From the NCBI RefSeq assembly GCF_023278085.1, contig NZ_CP066265.1:1642501-1706500 (forward strand): a stretch of 64,000 nt of DNA, in the 5' to 3' direction. The stretch comes from Pseudomonas syringae. Its GTDB lineage: Bacteria > Pseudomonadota > Gammaproteobacteria > Pseudomonadales > Pseudomonadaceae. Positions 1-8,631 of this stretch are shown here, piece by piece. The notes below the pieces were generated by a model, which had not been told where the DNA came from, did no database searches, and saw nothing but the letters and a program-made list of their open reading frames with translations. Positions within the stretch are counted from its first letter, which is position 1. Every line of letters begins with the position of its first letter. Both the position numbers and the translations under genes were made by a program.

Positions 1-1176
1 AAGCACGGCGACAAGGACAGTGTGGAAAACCAGAAGAAGGTGGCCCGCGAGTTTGAATCGCTGTTCGTCAGCCAGATGCTCAAGGCCATGCGTTCGGCCA
101 ACGAAGTGCTGGCCAAGGACAACCCGATGAACACCGCGGCGACGCGGCAGTATCAGGACATGTATGACCAGCAACTGGCGGTCACGCTGTCCACCCGTGG
201 TAACGGCATTGGTTTGCAGGACGTGCTGATGCGCCAGTTGTCGAAAGACAAGGGCATAAACCACGCCGCTCCAGCCGATACGCTCGGCGCCGCCAAGGCT
301 GCAACGGCCGCTACTGACGCGGCGCCTGCCAAGACCGGTCTGGCGACCAGCATCTACCAGCGTCCACTGTGGGCAACGCGCTCGGCGGCGGCGGATCAGG
401 CGGCTGTCGCAGCGTCGGCATCCGGTGAAGGTCGCAACGACATGGCGGCGCTCAATTCGCGTCGTCTGTCCTTGCCGAGCAAGCTCACTGATCGACTTCT
501 TGCAGGCATTGTTCCTTCGGCGGCTACCGCAGTCAGTAACAGCCCTGCACCGGCTCGTGCAGCTTCCGGTACTGCCGGCAACAACGGTGACTGGACGCTC
601 GATCCGAACCTGGCGCCTGCGCCAGAGTACGTGCGCTCGATGGCGCAGCCGCCGCTGGCCCCGGCCAAACGTGCGTTCAGCAACGCCGATCAGTTCGTTG
701 AGACCATGTTGCCGCTGGCCAAGGAAGCCGCCGCGCGCATCGGCGTCGATCCGGTCATGTTGGTGGCCCAGGCTGCGCTGGAAACCGGCTGGGGCAAATC
801 GATCATGCGTCAGCAGGATGGCAGCAGCAGTCACAACCTGTTCGGTATCAAGGCTGCGGGTAGCTGGAAGGGCGCAGAGGCGCGCGCCATCACCAGCGAG
901 TTCCGTGACGGCAAGATGGTCAAGGAAACGGCAGACTTCCGCTCCTACGACTCTTATGCCGACAGCTTCCATGACCTGGTCAGCCTGTTGCAGAACAACA
1001 ATCGTTATAAAGAAGTGGTCAACTCGGCCGATAAACCAGAACAGTTTGTAAAAGAATTGCAGAAGGCTGGTTACGCCACCGACCCGGACTACGCAAGCAA
1101 GATTTCGCAGATTGCGAAGCAGATGAAGAGTTACCAGACGTACGCCGCTGCAACGGGCTCTTCCACGACTTTATAA
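1..1176 (+). CDS. flgJ: FlgJ, flagellar rod cap / peptidoglycan hydrolase (5' end outside window)
   Basis: FlgJ caps the growing rod and opens the peptidoglycan for it in the periplasm. The open frame runs in from base 1 (K-H-G-D-K-D-S before the first in-window GTG codon at 22), so the true start lies upstream. The visible N-terminal part carries the rod-scaffold signature (EFESLFVSQMLKAMR), then an Ala/Pro-rich linker (about residues 80-220), then a glucosaminidase/muramidase-type domain with the likely catalytic Glu at visible residue 261 (AALETGWGKS) and a GHNLFGIKA-like motif written here as SHNLFGIKA. The dual-domain form is normal for gammaproteobacteria. It ends 10 bp before flgK and belongs to the flg operon. 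Confidence 0.95.
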   Translation, partial: KHGDKDSVENQKKVAREFESLFVSQMLKAMRSANEVLAKDNPMNTAATRQYQDMYDQQLAVTLSTRGNGIGLQDVLMRQLSKDKGINHAAPADTLGAAKAATAATDAAPAKTGLATSIYQRPLWATRSAAADQAAVAASASGEGRNDMAALNSRRLSLPSKLTDRLLAGIVPSAATAVSNSPAPARAASGTAGNNGDWTLDPNLAPAPEYVRSMAQPPLAPAKRAFSNADQFVETMLPLAKEAAARIGVDPVMLVAQAALETGWGKSIMRQQDGSSSHNLFGIKAAGSWKGAEARAITSEFRDGKMVKETADFRSYDSYADSFHDLVSLLQNNNRYKEVVNSADKPEQFVKELQKAGYATDPDYASKISQIAKQMKSYQTYAAATGSSTTL

Positions 1177-1186
1177 GGTTTTAATC

Positions 1187-3247
1187 ATGTCGCTGATTTC
1201 AATTGGGCTCTCAGGTATCAATGCCAGTAGTGCTGCGATCAATACCATCGGTAACAACACGGCCAACGTGGATACCGCGGGTTACTCGCGTCAGCAGGTC
1301 CTGACCACGGCGTCGGCGCAGATTGCCCTGGGGCAGGGCACCGGCTACGTCGGCACGGGTACAACGCTGTCGGATGTGCGTCGCATCTACAACAGCTACC
1401 TGGACACCCAATTGCAAACCACGACCGCTCTCAGTGCGGACGCTGTCGCCTATTCCGGTCAGGCCAGCAAGACCGATACGCTGCTATCCGACAGTGCGAC
1501 GGGGATTTCCGTGCAACTGGCGGACTTTTTCACCAAGATGCAGGGCATTGCCACCAGCGCCACACAGTCGGCAGAACGTTCTTCGTTTCTGACCCAGGCG
1601 GGTGCTTTGAGCGCGCGCTTCAACTCGGTGGCTTCGCAGCTGTCTTCGCAGAACGATAACGTCAATTCCCAGCTCGCTAACTTTTCCACTCAGGTCAACG
1701 AACTGACCTCCACAGTGGCAAGCCTGAACAAACAGATCACCCAGGCGTCGGCAGGCAACGGCACGCCCAACACACTGCTCGACTCGCGCAGCGAAGCGGT
1801 GCGCCAGCTCAATGAGCTGGTGGGTGTGAAGGTCTCCGAAAACAACGGCAACTACGATGTCTACACCGGCACCGGGCAAGCGTTGGTCAGCGGTTCTACG
1901 GCCTACAAGATGTCGACAGCCCCCAGCGCGGCCGACCCGTTGCAGTACAACGTGCAGATTGCCTACGGTCAGACCCAGACCGACGTAAGCTCGGTCGTCA
2001 CAGGCGGCTCGATCGGCGGTCTGCTGCGTTACCGGAGCGAAGTGCTGGTGCCTGCGGCCAATGAGCTGGGCCGCACGGCGATGGTGCTGTCGGATCAGGT
2101 CAACAGCCAGATGAATCAGGGTATCGACAGCAAAGGTAATTTCGGCTCGAACCTTTATTCCAGTATCAATAGCGCTGACGCCATCACCCAGCGCAGTACT
2201 GGCAAAACCACCAACAGCGCCGCTTCCGGCAACCTGAATGTGACCATCGGTGACACCAGCAAGCTGACCGCTGATGATTACGAAGTCACCTTCAATGACG
2301 CTTCCAGCTTCACCGTGCGTCGTTTGCCGAACGGCGAGAGCGTGGGTACCGGTTCGCTCGCGGACAACCCGCCAAAGCAGTTCGAGGGTTTCAGCGTTAG
2401 CCTCAACGGCAATACGCTGGCCGCGGGGGACAGTTTCAAGGTGACGCCGACACGCAACGGCGCTTCCGGTATATCGGTTGCCATGACCGATGCCAAGGAC
2501 ATTGCGGCCGCCGCACCCTTGACGGCAACGGCAGGGACCAGCAACTCTGGCTCCGGCGGCTTCACTCAGCCGGTATTGAACACCAGAGCGGATATTTACA
2601 GCAGCACCCAGACGTCCGATCTGCGCAATGCGCTCAAGGATTCCACACCCATGAAGCTGTTGATGGGCGCTGTCAGCAGCACTGGCGTGCAGAGCTACAG
2701 CCTGATCAATGCGAGTGGCGGTGCAGTGCTTGATCAGAACGGCAACGCCGTGACTGGTTCGATCATTCAGGGCCAGGCCAACACCATCAAATTGAACGTT
2801 GGCTACACCGACACCACGACAACGCCGAGCAGTAAAACCGCTTTCGAACTGCAAATGACGATTTCCGGCTCGCCGGTTACCAACGACACCTTCAGCATCG
2901 GCATGACCGGTGCTGGCTCGTCCGATAACCGCAACGCGCTGGCCGTAGTGGGGTTGCAGACCGCCAAAACAGTCGGCGTCACCAACGGCGGCGTGGGCAC
3001 CAGCCTGTCCGGTTCTTACGCGGACCTGGTTTCCGTGGTCGGCACGCTGGCCAGCCAGGGCAAGAACGATGTCACGGCCACTGCCGCCGTTGTCGGCCAG
3101 GCCAAATCGTCACGTGATTCGGTCTCGGGCGTATCGCTCGATGAAGAAGCGTCTAACCTGATCAAGTATCAGCAGTACTACACCGCCTCATCACAGATCA
3201 TCAAGGCGGCACAAACCATCTTCAGCACGCTGATCAACAGCCTTTAA
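1187..3247 (+). CDS. flgK: FlgK, hook-filament junction protein 1
   Basis: FlgK (HAP1) joins hook to filament and is secreted by the flagellar export machine. The 686-residue product starts MSLISIGLSGINASSAAINTI and has the flagellar rod/hook N-terminal signature (NNTANVDTAGYSRQQV) and the matching C-terminal helix (LDEEASNLIKYQQYYTASSQ, ending IFSTLINSL). The middle is Ser/Thr/Gly-rich and variable, as expected for a surface-exposed region. It is longer than the enteric protein (about 550 residues), as in other pseudomonads. It lies between flgJ and flgL in one transcription unit; the start has an AAGG just upstream. Confidence 0.97.
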   Translation: MSLISIGLSGINASSAAINTIGNNTANVDTAGYSRQQVLTTASAQIALGQGTGYVGTGTTLSDVRRIYNSYLDTQLQTTTALSADAVAYSGQASKTDTLLSDSATGISVQLADFFTKMQGIATSATQSAERSSFLTQAGALSARFNSVASQLSSQNDNVNSQLANFSTQVNELTSTVASLNKQITQASAGNGTPNTLLDSRSEAVRQLNELVGVKVSENNGNYDVYTGTGQALVSGSTAYKMSTAPSAADPLQYNVQIAYGQTQTDVSSVVTGGSIGGLLRYRSEVLVPAANELGRTAMVLSDQVNSQMNQGIDSKGNFGSNLYSSINSADAITQRSTGKTTNSAASGNLNVTIGDTSKLTADDYEVTFNDASSFTVRRLPNGESVGTGSLADNPPKQFEGFSVSLNGNTLAAGDSFKVTPTRNGASGISVAMTDAKDIAAAAPLTATAGTSNSGSGGFTQPVLNTRADIYSSTQTSDLRNALKDSTPMKLLMGAVSSTGVQSYSLINASGGAVLDQNGNAVTGSIIQGQANTIKLNVGYTDTTTTPSSKTAFELQMTISGSPVTNDTFSIGMTGAGSSDNRNALAVVGLQTAKTVGVTNGGVGTSLSGSYADLVSVVGTLASQGKNDVTATAAVVGQAKSSRDSVSGVSLDEEASNLIKYQQYYTASSQIIKAAQTIFSTLINSL

Positions 3248-3260
3248 GGAATCGTGAGCC

Positions 3261-4853
3261 ATGCGTATCTCGACTACCCAGTTCTACGAAGCCACGAACG
3301 CCAATTATCAGCGCAACTACGCAAACCTCAACAAGACCGGCGAAGAGGTTTCCAGCGGTATCAAGCTCAACACGGCGGGCGATGATCCGGTGGGTGCGTC
3401 CCGGGTCCTGCAACTGGCTCAGCAGAACTCCATGCTGACCCAGTACGAAGCGAATATCGGCACGGTCAACACCAACGTGGTGACCACCGAAACGACGCTG
3501 ACCAGCATCATCGACACGATGCAGGCCGCTCGCGACGAGATCGTATCGGCAGGCAGCGGTGCCTTTACCGACGCTGACCGTCTGGCCAAGGCTGCAGCCC
3601 TTAAGCAGTACCAGAGTCAGATTCTGGGGCTGATGAACGGCCAAGACCCCAACGGGCAATATATCTTTTCCGGCTCCAAGTCCTCGACACCGCCTTACTC
3701 GTTGAACGCGGACGGCTCTTACAGCTACAAGGGCGACCAGACCAATGTCAATCTGGCGGTGGGCGACGGTCTGGTGATGGCCAGTAACACCACCGGTTTT
3801 GAAGCGTTCGAACAGTCGGTCAATACCACCCGTACCTCTTCGACACTGATTTCCCCGGCGACCGATGATGGCAAGATCGGTCTCAGCGGTGGTCTTGTGA
3901 CCTCTACCCCCGTTTATAACTCGAGTTATCAGGGGGGTGAGCCCTATACGCTGACTTTCCTCAGCGGAACGCAGTTCAAGATCACCGATGCCACCGGCAC
4001 CGATGTGAGTACCGAGGCGTCGTCTGCCGGCAAGTTCAGCAATGGCTCGTTTGATGCGCAGACATTCACCTTTCGTGGCGTCGAGCTGACCCTCAACGTC
4101 AACTTGCCTGCCGCTGACAGGGTCTCGGAAGCGACGGCCGACGCCGCACTGACCAATCGCAGCTATCAACTGGCCTCGACGCCGGACAGCGTGTCCACGT
4201 CGCGCAGTGCCGGCAATACCTCGACCGCTACCGTCAGCAGTTCGAGTGTGGGTAATACGGCGGCTGACCGTACTGCGTTCAACAACACCTTTCCGACTGA
4301 TGGGGCGATTCTCAAATTCACCAGCCCCACCCAGTACGATCTGTATGCAGCACCGTTGACCAGCAGCAGCAAGCCTGTGTCCAGCGGCACCATGACCGGT
4401 TCGACCGCCAATGCCTCCGGGGTCAACTTCAGCCTCAGTGGTACACCGGCTGCCGGCGATCAGTTCATCGTGGAATCTGGCACCCACCAGACCGAGAACA
4501 TCCTCAATACGCTGACAGCGGCGATCAAAGCCCTGTCGACGCCGACTGACGGCAATCTGGTGGCCTCGCAGAAGATGACCGCCGCGCTGAACTCCGCGCT
4601 GGGCAACATGAGCAGCGCCATCGAACAGGCTTCCACAGCACGTTCCAGTGGCGGTGCGCGTCAGCTTGCGGCGACGGCTCAGGGCGTAACCAACGATCTG
4701 CTCAAAGGCAACAATACGACGGAGCAGGGTACTTATGTGAACGCCGATATCGTCGAGGCGACCACTCGCCTGACGCTGCAGAAAACCATGCTGGATGCTT
4801 CCCAGCAGGTGTTTACCATGCTGTCCAAGTTGAACCTGTTCAGTCAGCTTTGA
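3261..4853 (+). CDS. flgL: FlgL, hook-filament junction protein 3
   Basis: FlgL (HAP3) sits between FlgK and the flagellin filament. The 530-residue product has flagellin-like ends: N-terminal MRISTTQFYEATNANYQRNY with a GDDPVGASRVLQLAQQ segment, and a C-terminal helix (YVNADIVEATTRLTLQKTML... LNLFSQL). The central third is a low-complexity Ser/Thr-rich insert, so the protein is much longer than the enteric one (about 317 residues). It begins 13 bp after flgK and is the last gene of the flg operon. The 88-bp spacer after it contains a CACCG...CGGTG hairpin without a T-run. Confidence 0.95.
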   Translation: MRISTTQFYEATNANYQRNYANLNKTGEEVSSGIKLNTAGDDPVGASRVLQLAQQNSMLTQYEANIGTVNTNVVTTETTLTSIIDTMQAARDEIVSAGSGAFTDADRLAKAAALKQYQSQILGLMNGQDPNGQYIFSGSKSSTPPYSLNADGSYSYKGDQTNVNLAVGDGLVMASNTTGFEAFEQSVNTTRTSSTLISPATDDGKIGLSGGLVTSTPVYNSSYQGGEPYTLTFLSGTQFKITDATGTDVSTEASSAGKFSNGSFDAQTFTFRGVELTLNVNLPAADRVSEATADAALTNRSYQLASTPDSVSTSRSAGNTSTATVSSSSVGNTAADRTAFNNTFPTDGAILKFTSPTQYDLYAAPLTSSSKPVSSGTMTGSTANASGVNFSLSGTPAAGDQFIVESGTHQTENILNTLTAAIKALSTPTDGNLVASQKMTAALNSALGNMSSAIEQASTARSSGGARQLAATAQGVTNDLLKGNNTTEQGTYVNADIVEATTRLTLQKTMLDASQQVFTMLSKLNLFSQL

Positions 4854-4941
4854 ACCCTGACGTGAGCATCCACCGTCTTTTTTCAGCGGTGATGGGAGCC
4901 AATCGACTGGCTGGTTCCCTGCCGCTCGCGAGTCTGTAATA

Positions 4942-7900
4942 GTGAATTCAGCCCCCCTCGTCAGTATCGTCATTCCTGCTCTCAACCCTCGCTTTTTCCG
5001 CGCCGCGTTGCAAAGTGCGCTGGACCAGGTTTACGACAATCTCGAAATCGTCGTCTGTGACGATTGCCGTACCGATGAGATTAAAGCGGTTTTTGACGAG
5101 TTGGTCCCTCCGGGCAGCGACCGCGCGCGTTACGTGCGCAACCCTCAGCGCCTGGGCTTTCAGGGCAATCTGCTCAAATGCCTGGAACAGGCGACTGGCG
5201 AGTACATCAAGTTTCTCTGCGATGACGATCGCCTTTACACCTGGTGTGTCGCGCATCAGGCGCAAATGCTGGGTGCCCACAAAGATGTTCAGCTCGTTGT
5301 CAGCAAACGCCATCTGGTGGATGTGGATGATTACGTATTGCCGGCGCGCATGGAAAACGTCGGTCTGGTGCCATACGACGCCGTGTTCAAGGGTGAGGAC
5401 ATGCTGGCGATTTTCGAGCGCACGCCACGCAATTACCTGGGCGGTTTCAGCGGTGCGCTGATGCGCCGTGCCGACGTGCTGGAATACCTGCCGTCCCTTG
5501 CGGTGGCGGGGCAGGGCTTTGTCGCACTGCTGGATTTCACGCTGTTCATCTGCCTGCTGCGTCGCGGCAATCTCATCGTGCTGCACAACGTCGAAAGTAC
5601 CGAGCGACTGTATCCGGGACGCTTCAGCAGTCAGACGGATATGCTTCAAAAGGCCACCACCGAATGGGGCTGGCTGAACGAAATGCTCAAGGCACGCAGC
5701 GGCGAAGATGCACCTGCCCAGGGCTGGGTGCGTTTCCTGCCGTTGCGCAGGGCGATGGAAGAACCGCGCGAGTGGGACGAAGTCGGTCTTTACGGGGTGA
5801 TGGCCGGTCGTCAAGGCATCATGATGAGCCGGGTCGGGAGCGACAGCGAAAGCTATGCCGAGCTGTACGCCGAGTGGCTGTCCTGCCGCCGTTTTTCCGT
5901 CCCGCAAAAGAAGCTGCTGGAACGGCGCATCGGCAGTTGGGCCTGGCAGCCGCGTATCGTACCGGTGATCATCGATCCCGACGGCGATGCCGAAGGCCTC
6001 GACATCACATTGCGCAGCATTGCCGAACAGGATTACGCCGCCGACTCGGTGGTGGTGCTGACCAATGCAAGCGTCGATGACCCGCAAGTGCTGCGCTTTT
6101 CCCTGCAGCCGGACTGGTCGCAGCAGTTGAACGAAGTCTTGCCGCTGCTGGATAGCGCCGACTGGATTTATCTGCTGCGTGCCGGCGATCGGCTGACCCA
6201 GCCCGCGCTGCTGGTACTGGCTGAACGTATCGCCCAGCATTCCGGGCTGTTGTGTATCTACAGCGACGAAGGGGCGCTGGTCGATGACGAATCCAGAGAG
6301 CCGATTTTCAAACCCGGTTTCAACCTGGACCTGCTGCGCGCCTATCCCTATGTCGGGCGCACGCTGGCCTTCGAACGTCGCAATCTGCTGGACATGGGCG
6401 GTTTCGATCCGGCCCACGACGAACTGGCTCCTCACGATGTCATCTGGCGTCTGGTCGAGGGTGCAGGGCCGCAGACCATCGAGCACATCGCCGAAGTGCA
6501 GGTCGAATCCCGCCTGGCGTTTGCCGAGTGGTTGTCACTGCCTTGCGTCATTGAACACAACGAGTCGGTGGTAGCGGCCCACCTGACACGTATCGGCAGG
6601 GAGCATGTGATTCACCATGACCAGCTGCCGCTGCTGAACCGCATCGAGTACGTCCATCCGTCGCAGCCTCTGGTGTCGATCATCATCACTGCCAGGGATC
6701 AGTTGGGCGCTCTGGAGCGCTGCGTCGACAGCCTGCTCAGCAACACGACCTACCCGCATTACGAAGTCTTGATCGTCGACAACGCCAGCGAGGACGCTGA
6801 GGCCCAAGCATGGTTCGCGGCAATGGGCCAGTTGGGCAGCGACAAGCTGCGCATTTTCTCGTTGTCTGACGCTGGCAGCGAAGCCTCGGCACAGAACCAT
6901 GCTGCGCGGCAAGCAAGGGGTGACTACCTGCTGATGCTCAGCCCGCATGCCATGATTCATCAGGCCGACTGGCTGCAAGGGTTGCTCAACCACGCCCAGC
7001 GCCCGGAAGTCGGTATCGTCGGCCCGCGTATCCTCAACCCGCAAGGCACTATTCTGTACGCAGGCATGGTGATGGGCATGGACGGCCTGGCCGGTCGACC
7101 TTTCATCAACTTCCCCGCGGGTGCAAGCGGCTATATGCAGCGTCTGCAGTTGACGCAGAACTGGAGCGCGGTCAGCGGCAATTGCCTGATGGTGCGCAAG
7201 GACGTGTTCGACAGCGCGGGCGAGATGGAGGCTGCGACCTTCACTCAGGGTTTGCAGGACCTGGACCTGTGCATGCGTGTCGGCCGCGAGGGTTATCTGA
7301 TCGTCGGGACACCCGATTCATCGCTGGTGCTGGCTGAGCCTGCCGCCGCTGAGCGTAACGAGGCGTCTCGTCAGGCACTCGATAACGAGCAAAAATCGTT
7401 TTTCCAGAAATGGCTGCCGAAGATGGCCAGGGATCAGGCGTACAACCCCAACCTGCACCTCAACGAAGTGCTGTCGTTCTCCCTGGACCCTGGTCTGCTG
7501 GCAGGCTGGAACCCGTTCTGCACTCGTCATCTGCCTTCCATCCTGGGCATGGCGGTCAACTCTTCGGCAGTCGGTCATTACCGCGTCAGCCAGCCGCTGC
7601 TGGAATTGATGAGTGCAGGGCGGGTAGTTGGCCGGATGACCTATGAAACGGCAACGCCGGTCGAGATCGAGCGTCAGTCGCCAGACGTGATTGTCTTTCA
7701 GGGTCGCTATACCGAAGCAAAAGTCCCGGATATCGAGCTGGCAAAGAACTACTCCAGTGCCATGCGCATTTTCGAGCTCGACGATTACATCGCCGATGTT
7801 CCTGAGCGAAACGAGCACAAGCGCAACATGCCCGACAATATTGCGGCCATGCTGCGCAAGGGCATAGGCCTGTGTGACCGTGTGGTGGTGTCGACTCACC

Positions 7901-8517
7901 CGCTGGCCGACGTGCTGTCGAGCATGCACACCGATATCCGTGTGGTGCCGAACATGCTGGCGACCCATCTATGGAGCAACCTCAGAAGTCAGCGTCGCAG
8001 TTCCGGCAAACCGCGTATCGGCTGGGGCGGCGGCACCAGCCATCGCGGTGATCTGGAACTGATTGTCGACGTGGTGCGCGAACTGGCCGACGAGGTCGAG
8101 TGGGTGTTCTTCGGCATGTGCCCGGACTTGCTCAAGCCCTACATCCACGAATTCCATTCGGCAGTGAGCCTGAAAACCTACCCGGCCAAGCTGGCCAGCC
8201 TGAACCTCGATCTGGCGCTGGCGCCGCTGGAATTCCACATCTTCAACGACTGCAAGAGTAACCTCAGGCTGCTGGAGTACGGCGCGTGTGGTTACCCGGT
8301 CATCTGTTCCGACACCGAAGCATACCGCGGTCATCTGCCAGCCACTCGCGTGTACACCAACAGTTCTGAAGAATGGTTGCAGGCAATCCGAATGCACTTG
8401 TCCGACCCCAATGCCAGCTACCGTATGGGCGACGAGCTGCGCGAGACGGTGTTGCGCGATTTCATGCTGCGCGGCGAAAACCTGCAATATTGGGCCAACG
8501 GCTGGTTGCCGGACTGA
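4942..8517 (+). CDS. fgt1: Fgt1, large multidomain flagellin glycosyltransferase
   Basis: This 1191-residue protein is the first gene of the flgL-fliC glycosylation island, where P. syringae encodes the transferases that decorate flagellin serines. I see an N-terminal GT2 domain (VSIVIPALN; metal-binding run D94-D96 in FLCDDDRLY), a weaker GT2-like block (about 340-560, with YSDEGAL and FKPGFNLDLL), a second full GT2 fold (about 576-850, VSIIITARDQ) whose DxD position reads S-P-H, and a C-terminal GT-B-like domain (about 863-1191, GWGGGTSHRGD, LLEYGACGYPVICSD). The start is a GTG with a poor ribosome site. The exact sugar cannot be told from sequence; work on pv. tabaci points to rhamnose and modified viosamine on flagellin. 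Confidence 0.85.
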   Translation: MNSAPLVSIVIPALNPRFFRAALQSALDQVYDNLEIVVCDDCRTDEIKAVFDELVPPGSDRARYVRNPQRLGFQGNLLKCLEQATGEYIKFLCDDDRLYTWCVAHQAQMLGAHKDVQLVVSKRHLVDVDDYVLPARMENVGLVPYDAVFKGEDMLAIFERTPRNYLGGFSGALMRRADVLEYLPSLAVAGQGFVALLDFTLFICLLRRGNLIVLHNVESTERLYPGRFSSQTDMLQKATTEWGWLNEMLKARSGEDAPAQGWVRFLPLRRAMEEPREWDEVGLYGVMAGRQGIMMSRVGSDSESYAELYAEWLSCRRFSVPQKKLLERRIGSWAWQPRIVPVIIDPDGDAEGLDITLRSIAEQDYAADSVVVLTNASVDDPQVLRFSLQPDWSQQLNEVLPLLDSADWIYLLRAGDRLTQPALLVLAERIAQHSGLLCIYSDEGALVDDESREPIFKPGFNLDLLRAYPYVGRTLAFERRNLLDMGGFDPAHDELAPHDVIWRLVEGAGPQTIEHIAEVQVESRLAFAEWLSLPCVIEHNESVVAAHLTRIGREHVIHHDQLPLLNRIEYVHPSQPLVSIIITARDQLGALERCVDSLLSNTTYPHYEVLIVDNASEDAEAQAWFAAMGQLGSDKLRIFSLSDAGSEASAQNHAARQARGDYLLMLSPHAMIHQADWLQGLLNHAQRPEVGIVGPRILNPQGTILYAGMVMGMDGLAGRPFINFPAGASGYMQRLQLTQNWSAVSGNCLMVRKDVFDSAGEMEAATFTQGLQDLDLCMRVGREGYLIVGTPDSSLVLAEPAAAERNEASRQALDNEQKSFFQKWLPKMARDQAYNPNLHLNEVLSFSLDPGLLAGWNPFCTRHLPSILGMAVNSSAVGHYRVSQPLLELMSAGRVVGRMTYETATPVEIERQSPDVIVFQGRYTEAKVPDIELAKNYSSAMRIFELDDYIADVPERNEHKRNMPDNIAAMLRKGIGLCDRVVVSTHPLADVLSSMHTDIRVVPNMLATHLWSNLRSQRRSSGKPRIGWGGGTSHRGDLELIVDVVRELADEVEWVFFGMCPDLLKPYIHEFHSAVSLKTYPAKLASLNLDLALAPLEFHIFNDCKSNLRLLEYGACGYPVICSDTEAYRGHLPATRVYTNSSEEWLQAIRMHLSDPNASYRMGDELRETVLRDFMLRGENLQYWANGWLPD

Positions 8518-8631
8518 TCCGACTGTCTGAACACGCGCCAGAGAGTCGCTCGCTGGCGCTGCCACGCTACGTTCTTGCTTCAACGCCTGCCACAGGTTGA
8601 AGGCGCAATCGATTCGCTATAAGGAAAGATC

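Noticed and set aside
1484..2854. Long open frame on the minus strand opposite flgK (and similar ones opposite flgL, fgt1, fliG and cheA)
   Set aside because: High-GC third positions of the real genes keep the antisense frame open. The translations are Arg/His/Gln-rich, match no family I know and have no ribosome sites.
4908..4922. Sigma-54-like GG-N10-GC site before fgt1
   Set aside because: TGGCTG-GTTCC-CTGC keeps the spacing but misses several consensus bases; such matches arise by chance in GC-rich DNA.
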